Shown here piece by piece: positions 59,474 to 64,000 of a DNA stretch of 64,000 nucleotides. The notes under the pieces were generated by a model. It was not told the origin of the DNA and made no database searches. It saw only the letters and a list, made by a program, of their open reading frames with translations. The position numbers were made by a program, and so were the translations under genes. The first letter of the stretch is position 1, and every line of letters begins with the position of its first letter. Origin of the DNA: Paracoccus caeni (GTDB taxonomy: Bacteria > Pseudomonadota > Alphaproteobacteria > Rhodobacterales > Rhodobacteraceae); the NCBI RefSeq assembly GCF_016629665.1, contig NZ_JAEPRQ010000003.1, positions 310,001-374,000 on the forward strand, written 5' to 3'.

Positions 59474-60196
59474 TTGCTCTCTCATCTTCTGTCCGCACCT
59501 TATCTTCCTTTTTTCTTTGCCTTCGGCCTGCTGATCGCGCTGCTTCTGCTGGAACTGATCGCGCTTCTTCTGGGCGGCTCGCTGATGGCTGCCGAGGCGG
59601 ACGGCCCCGATTTTGACGCCGATCTTGGCGATGCCTTCGACCTTGACGCCAATGCGATGCCCGACACGGCAGAACTGCTTTCGGCGTCCGACCGAATGGC
59701 CGCATCCAGATTGCAGCCGTCCTCGCCACAGGGGCTGGCCGGATGGCTGGGCCTTGGCCATACCCCGTTCATGATCTGGCTGGCGGCGCTGCTGCTGGGC
59801 TTCGGGTTGTCGGGCTTTATCCTGCAAACGGCCGCAGAAAACCTGATCGCCGCGCCTCTGACCCGCTGGATCGCTGTGCCGGTCGCCGCCCTGATCGGCG
59901 TGACCTTTGCCGCCCGCTTCGCGCGCCTTTTCGCCCGCCTGCTGCCGCGCGTGGAAAGCACCGCGACCTCGGCGCAATTCATGGGCGGGCTGCGCGGTGT
60001 CGTCACGCAGGGCACCGCCCGCGCCGGTTCCCCGGCCGAGGTGCGGCTGCGTGATCTTTACGGCAATATCCACCACATGCGCTGCGAGCCGCACCACCCC
60101 GACGACGTGATCCCCGAAGGTCGCGAGGTGCTGACCGTGCGGCAACGGATCCCGAACGGCGGCGGCTGGCTGCTGCGCATCATCCCCATCGAATGA
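59474..60196 (+). CDS. YqiJ-like membrane protein (OB-fold, NfeD-like partner of flotillin)
   Basis: A 240-residue protein with an N-terminal hydrophobic helix (PYLPFFFAFGLLIALLLLEL), two more membrane segments (about residues 97-145) and a C-terminal soluble OB-like domain (GGLRGVVTQGTARAGSPAEV). YqiJ/NfeD-type proteins accompany flotillins. The start is a TTG at 59474 without an obvious ribosome site; the frame is stopped 21 bases further upstream, and the first ATG (59587) would remove the first helix. The following flotillin gene is 22 bases away, so the two form an operon. Confidence 0.75.
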   Translation: MLSHLLSAPYLPFFFAFGLLIALLLLELIALLLGGSLMAAEADGPDFDADLGDAFDLDANAMPDTAELLSASDRMAASRLQPSSPQGLAGWLGLGHTPFMIWLAALLLGFGLSGFILQTAAENLIAAPLTRWIAVPVAALIGVTFAARFARLFARLLPRVESTATSAQFMGGLRGVVTQGTARAGSPAEVRLRDLYGNIHHMRCEPHHPDDVIPEGREVLTVRQRIPNGGGWLLRIIPIE

Positions 60197-60218
60197 ACCT
60201 GTCCCTAAGGAAGCTCAC

Positions 60219-61883
60219 ATGAACATGACCAATTATCTGGTGATCCTTGGGGTCATCGTCGTCTTCTTCCTGCTGATTGGCGTGATCCTTGGCCGCCTTT
60301 ACCGCCGCGCCACGCGCGAGGTCAGCCTGATCAAGACCGGCGCCGGCGGCAAGCGCGTCATCATGGATGGCGGCGCCATCGTCATTCCGCTGCTGCACGA
60401 AATCCGCCCGGTGAACATGCAGACCCTGCGTCTGGAAGTGCGCCGTCAGGGCGATGGCGCGCTGATCACCAAGGACCGGATGCGGGTCGATGTGGGGGTC
60501 GAGTTCTACGTCTCGGTTCAGGCGACCGAGGACGGCATTTCCCGCGCCGCGCAGACGCTGGGCGAGCGGACCTTCAACGTCGATCAGTTGCGCGAAATGA
60601 TCGAGGGCAAGCTGATCGATGGCCTGCGCGCCGTCGCCGCCCGGATGTCGATGGACGAACTGCACGAAAACCGCACCCATTTCGTGCAAGAGGTGCAGAA
60701 TGCCGTCTCCAACGACCTGCTGAAAAACGGTCTGGAACTTGAAAGCGTCTCGCTGACCGCTTTGGACCAGACGCCCTTCAACGCGCTTGACGAAAACAAC
60801 GCCTTCAACGCCGTCGGGATGCGCAAGCTGGCCGAGGTGATCGCGACCTCGAAGAAAGAGCGCGCACAGATCGATGCCGATGCCGATGTGGCCGTCCGCC
60901 GCGCCGCGATGGAGGCCGAACGTCTGAAGCTGCAAATCGAACGCGACGAGGAAGAGGCGCGGATCGCCCGCACGCAGGAAATCGAGCAGTTGAAGGCGCT
61001 GCAAGAGGCCGAGATTTCCCGGTCCCGCGAGGCTGCGGAATCCGAGAAAGAACGCGCCCGCATTCAGCGCGAGCAGGAAATCAACTCTGCCGAGATCGCC
61101 CGCGCCCGCACCATCGAGGCTGCGCAGATCACCAAGGAACGCGATATCGAGGTGGCGAACCAGGATCGTCAGATCATCATCGCCGAAAAGTCCGAAGCTG
61201 AAAGCCGCGCCCGCGCTTCTGCCGACTCGGCCCGTGCCGAGGCGATGAAGGCGCGCGAGGCGATTGAAACCGCCAGCGCCGTGGCCCGCGCCGAACGCGA
61301 CAAGGAAATCGCCGTCATCGACGCCCGCCGCGAGGCCGAGCGCGAGGCGACCCGCCTGCGCATCGCCGCCGAGGCTGAACGCAACGCCGCAGCCGACCGC
61401 GCCGCAGCCCTGCGCGAAGAGGCACAGGCCGAGGCCGACGCCCTGACCATCCGCGCCGAGGCGAAGAAGCTGGACCTTCTGGCCGAGGCCGAAGGTCGTC
61501 AGGCGCTTGCCAATTCCGAGAACACGCTCTCGCCGGAAATCGTCGCCATGCGCGTGGCCTTGGCCCGGCTGGAGGCGTTGCCGCGCATCGTTCAGGAAAT
61601 GGTCAAGCCGGCCGAAAAGATCGACTCGATCCGCATCAACCAGATCAGCGGTCTGGGCGGCGCGAATGGCGGCGGTGGCTCGGGCGAGGGCAAGGCCCCG
61701 GTCAATCAGGCCTTCGACGCCATGCTGGGCGCGGCGCTGCAACTGCCCGCGATGAAAAAGCTTGGCGAAGAGCTGGGAATGAACTTCGAGAACGGGTTGA
61801 CCGGTATTCTGGATGAACCGGCCGCAAAACCGGCGGCCCCGAAAGAAGGCACGAAGCCCGACGCGCCCGAGTCGCGGTCATAG
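60219..61883 (+). CDS. yqiK: Flotillin-like SPFH protein, YqiK type
   Basis: A 554-residue flotillin. An N-terminal membrane hairpin (YLVILGVIVVFFLLIGVILG) is followed by the SPFH/band-7 domain (about residues 35-210, REVSLIKTGAGGKRVIMDGG) and a long Glu/Ala/Arg coiled coil (about 215-440) with EA-repeats. The C-terminal tail is Pro/Ala/Lys-rich. It likely scaffolds membrane microdomains together with the YqiJ-like protein. Confidence 0.92.
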   Translation: MNMTNYLVILGVIVVFFLLIGVILGRLYRRATREVSLIKTGAGGKRVIMDGGAIVIPLLHEIRPVNMQTLRLEVRRQGDGALITKDRMRVDVGVEFYVSVQATEDGISRAAQTLGERTFNVDQLREMIEGKLIDGLRAVAARMSMDELHENRTHFVQEVQNAVSNDLLKNGLELESVSLTALDQTPFNALDENNAFNAVGMRKLAEVIATSKKERAQIDADADVAVRRAAMEAERLKLQIERDEEEARIARTQEIEQLKALQEAEISRSREAAESEKERARIQREQEINSAEIARARTIEAAQITKERDIEVANQDRQIIIAEKSEAESRARASADSARAEAMKAREAIETASAVARAERDKEIAVIDARREAEREATRLRIAAEAERNAAADRAAALREEAQAEADALTIRAEAKKLDLLAEAEGRQALANSENTLSPEIVAMRVALARLEALPRIVQEMVKPAEKIDSIRINQISGLGGANGGGGSGEGKAPVNQAFDAMLGAALQLPAMKKLGEELGMNFENGLTGILDEPAAKPAAPKEGTKPDAPESRS

Positions 61884-61907
61884 GGGCGTTTCGTCGCTTT
61901 TGATTGG

Positions 61908-61943
61908 CACGATCCTTTTCTGCCACGGCGGCTGAGGATCGTG
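61908..61943 (+). terminator. Inverted repeat downstream of the flotillin gene
   Basis: Perfect nine-base arms CACGATCCT (61908-61916) and AGGATCGTG (61935-61943) with an 18-base loop, 25 bases after the yqiK stop. It may end the yqiJK unit. The rest of the gap to 62079 shows nothing clear. Confidence 0.45.
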
Positions 61944-62079
61944 TCTGCGCGAAAAGGCCGCGCATCGCCCCTCAGCCAGCCTTTGCTCATCGCCTTAAAA
62001 TCCCCTTTCTATCGGCGCGCGCCCCGGCTTTGTTGTGGCTGCGAAACTCCTTCGGACGCACGACGCGCAAGGACATTAA

Positions 62080-63207
62080 ATGATTGTAAAACAGCTTTTC
62101 ACCGCACCCCGCCGCCGCGCTTTGCTGCTTTCGGCAACTGCGCTTTTGCTGGCGCAAGCCGCTCAGGCTCAGGCTCAGGACGCGCCAGAGATCCCGCCAA
62201 TCCCCGCAATCGTCGTGCCGGACTTTGTCGGCGTCGAGCCCGCGCAGCAAAGTTTTCAGGATGCACTTGGCGATAAACTCGCCGCAATCGACGGCATCCG
62301 CATCGCCCCGGCCCGATGCGATGATCAGGGTGCCTTGGTGCCCGGCCTTGGCATGGTTCTGCGCGACGATACCGGGATCACCGCCGATCTGGGCGACGAG
62401 GGCACCTATGTGATCGACGAAGGTGGCGCTGGTGTCGCCAATATCGGCGGTGCGCAGTTTACGGTCGAAGAGGATGGATCGGGCACGATCAACCGCGAAG
62501 GTGACGATGGCGAGCAGATCACGGTCGAGGCGGATGGCTCGGGAAGCTATAACAGCCAGCGCGATCAGATCACGCTGGATGGCGAAGGCGGCGGTACCTG
62601 GAATTCGGATCGCGTAGGTCAGGTGGTCATCGAAGCGGATGGCAGCGGCATCTGGAGCGGTCCTCTTGGCCAGATCATCAATGAAGGCGATGGCAGCGGA
62701 TCGTGGAATGGCGAACATATCGTCATCAATGACGGCAATGGCAGCGGCAGTGTTGACGGTCAGGATATGGCGATGGAGCCACTGCCGCCGGTGCCGCCAG
62801 CGGGCAAGTTCCCATTGCTGACGAAATTCCGTCTGCCGCCTGCTGCTTGCGGTTATCTGATCACGCTAGAAGATCGCATCCTGTTCGACTTCGACAAGGA
62901 CGATCTGCGCTCCGATGCTGCGGAAACCGTCGATGCGCTGGCAGAAGCCTTCATCAGCGTCTCCCCGGGGCGGCTGGAGATCCGTGGCCATACCGATGCC
63001 AAGGGCAGCGACGACTATAATCTGGACCTGTCTCAGCGCCGCGCCCTGACCGTCGAGACCGCGTTGAAGGACCGCGCCGTCACAAGCGACATGGAGGCGG
63101 AGGGCTTTGGCGAAAGCCAGCCCGTTGCGCTGAATGAGGTCGACGGCAAGGACAATCCCGCCGGTCGTCAGCTTAATCGCCGGGTCGAAATCTTCGTGCC
63201 GAACTGA
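62080..63207 (+). CDS. OmpA-family protein with tandem beta repeats
   Basis: A 375-residue envelope protein. A Sec signal peptide ends near AQA (residue about 30). Residues 127-230 contain about six tandem units of roughly 17 residues with the pattern I-x-V-E-A-D-G-S-G-x-W (for instance ITVEADGSGSYN, VVIEADGSGIWS). The OmpA/MotB peptidoglycan-binding domain occupies about 262-375 (ILFDFDKDDLRSDA; GHTDAKGSDDYNLDLSQRRA). The repeats probably fold as a short beta-solenoid or barrel linker in place of the usual beta-barrel. It anchors the outer membrane to peptidoglycan or is a periplasmic spacer. Confidence 0.82.
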   Translation: MIVKQLFTAPRRRALLLSATALLLAQAAQAQAQDAPEIPPIPAIVVPDFVGVEPAQQSFQDALGDKLAAIDGIRIAPARCDDQGALVPGLGMVLRDDTGITADLGDEGTYVIDEGGAGVANIGGAQFTVEEDGSGTINREGDDGEQITVEADGSGSYNSQRDQITLDGEGGGTWNSDRVGQVVIEADGSGIWSGPLGQIINEGDGSGSWNGEHIVINDGNGSGSVDGQDMAMEPLPPVPPAGKFPLLTKFRLPPAACGYLITLEDRILFDFDKDDLRSDAAETVDALAEAFISVSPGRLEIRGHTDAKGSDDYNLDLSQRRALTVETALKDRAVTSDMEAEGFGESQPVALNEVDGKDNPAGRQLNRRVEIFVPN

Positions 63208-63520
63208 AAGGCAGGTCCGAACGATGTGTTCGAACCTGATCTCGTTCGAATGATTGCGCGGTCTGTGGTTGACCAAGGCTAGCCGGTGCCGCGGCGACGA
63301 CCAGTCACAGCGGCACAGACGGTGAGGATTGCGGAAATTTGGATGCCGCCCCGCATTCGCCTAATAAGCATGCCTCAATGATTTACCCTTACGTCAACAG
63401 AATGAGCGAACATTCGCTCAATCCAATGGTTCTTGCTCAGTTTGCGCTAACTCCAAATTGACCGAACTCCTTCTTCTCACGAAGAGGTGAGTTGGGATTA
63501 AAGAGTTGGGGGGAAACAAC
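63208..63520. promoter_or_regulatory. Intergenic region with a terminator hairpin and a separate palindromic operator candidate
   Basis: Just after the OmpA-like gene, AGGTCCGAAC (63213-63222) and GTTCGAACCT (63228-63237) form a nine-of-ten-base hairpin, a likely terminator. Nearer the next gene, TGAGCGAA (63403-63410) and TTCGCTCA (63413-63420) form a perfect eight-base dyad with a two-base centre, typical of an operator for a dimeric repressor such as a TetR protein. The stretch between them holds no recognisable gene. Confidence 0.55.
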
Positions 63521-64000
63521 ATGATCCGCTTATCTGCTTGCTTGCTGGCAGGCTTTCTGCCGCTGTCGGCGATGGCCGCACCTGTCGATATTCTGTTTGT
63601 CGGAAACAGCTACACCTTCGGTCGCGTCGATCCGGTGATGAGCTACAACGCCGAAAACGTCACCGACCTGACCTCGCCCGAGCGTGGGGGCACCTTCACC
63701 GACACCACCGGCAGCCACGCTTTCGAGCCGCATCCCTGGGGCGGCGTTGCGGGCATCTTCAAACAGTTGGCCGATCAGGCGGGGCTGGATTACAACGTCT
63801 CGCTGTCCACCCGGAACGCGGCCTCGCTGCGCGGCCATTTGCTGAACAGCAGCCCTGCCAACTGGGATACGCGCGGCAACATCACCCAGCAGACCTGGGA
63901 CAAGGTCGTTCTGCAGGAACAAAGCGCCAATTCGCTGGCCTATCAGACCAATGCCAGCGGCAATAATAACGGCGCCGACCGGGAAGGTTTCCGCTACTAC
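63521..64000 (+). CDS. Secreted SGNH/GDSL-like hydrolase (3' truncated by window)
   Basis: The frame opens with an ATG at 63521 after GGGGGG and continues past the window end (160 codons visible). A Sec signal peptide (ACLLAGFLPLSAMA) precedes APVDILFVGNSYTFGRVDP, which resembles the GDS/GNS block of SGNH hydrolases, followed by VVLQEQSANSLAYQ. The upstream dyad at 63403-63420 may regulate it. The substrate is unknown, and the catalytic His block is beyond the window. Confidence 0.65.
   Translation, partial: MIRLSACLLAGFLPLSAMAAPVDILFVGNSYTFGRVDPVMSYNAENVTDLTSPERGGTFTDTTGSHAFEPHPWGGVAGIFKQLADQAGLDYNVSLSTRNAASLRGHLLNSSPANWDTRGNITQQTWDKVVLQEQSANSLAYQTNASGNNNGADREGFRYY

Overview
The window is GC-rich, densely packed alphaproteobacterial chromosome. 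Gene content suggests Rhodobacterales, plausibly a Paracoccus-like organism: an aerobic phenylacetate cluster with a TetR regulator and a Liv-type transporter, ampC-ampR, efeUOB and a YqiJ/YqiK pair. The taxonomic call is inference, because no rRNA or marker gene is present. No tRNA, rRNA, CRISPR array, insertion sequence or integrase was seen.

Region 1 (1-13.8 kb) is phenylacetate catabolism. On the plus strand lie the end of paaE, a PaaA/PaaC-like diiron protein and paaZ. On the minus strand lie paaG-paaI-paaK and a tetR gene. Divergent from paaG is a plus-strand operon: an ABC importer (binding protein, two permeases, two ATPases) ending in a fused enoyl-CoA hydratase/3-hydroxyacyl-CoA dehydrogenase. 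Together these genes activate phenylacetate to its CoA thioester, epoxidise and open the ring, begin beta-oxidation-like breakdown and probably import the substrate. A palindrome in the divergent region is a candidate operator.

Region 2 (13.8-48.5 kb) is the most striking part: an extracellular contractile injection system (eCIS/phage-tail-like particle) of the Afp/PVC/MAC type. A minus-strand operon of about 32 kb runs from 45.57 kb down to 13.78 kb with very short or overlapping junctions. In order it encodes a DUF4255 terminator protein, a beta-sandwich-like protein, a very large sheath, a tube, a second sheath, a second tube, a LysM-like tube/baseplate protein, a 60-residue protein, a gp27-like hub, a gp5-like spike, a DUF2169-like protein, a PAAR-like tip, a gp25 wedge, a baseplate J protein, a beta-propeller/tail protein I fusion, three Cys-rich accessory proteins, a tape-measure-like protein, a 2441-residue protein with annexin-like repeats, a formylglycine-enzyme-fold protein without the catalytic Cys, and an atypical receiver-LuxR regulator. 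The AAA+ ATPase is divergent at 46.1 kb. The 547-bp region between the two transcription units carries repeated GTTCAAA motifs. No capsid, portal, terminase, integrase or type VI membrane-complex gene is present. The annexin-repeat protein and the Cys-rich trio are the best candidates for something undescribed.

Region 3 (48.5-64 kb) is ordinary chromosome: a large ExeM/NucH-like extracellular nuclease, a class C beta-lactamase with a divergent AmpR and a clear LysR-type box, a small secreted DUF6636-like protein, an EfeUOB-type iron-uptake operon with an extra imelysin-domain lipoprotein-like EfeM, a YqiJ/flotillin pair, an OmpA-family protein with unusual tandem 17-residue repeats, and the start of a secreted SGNH-like hydrolase cut by the window end.
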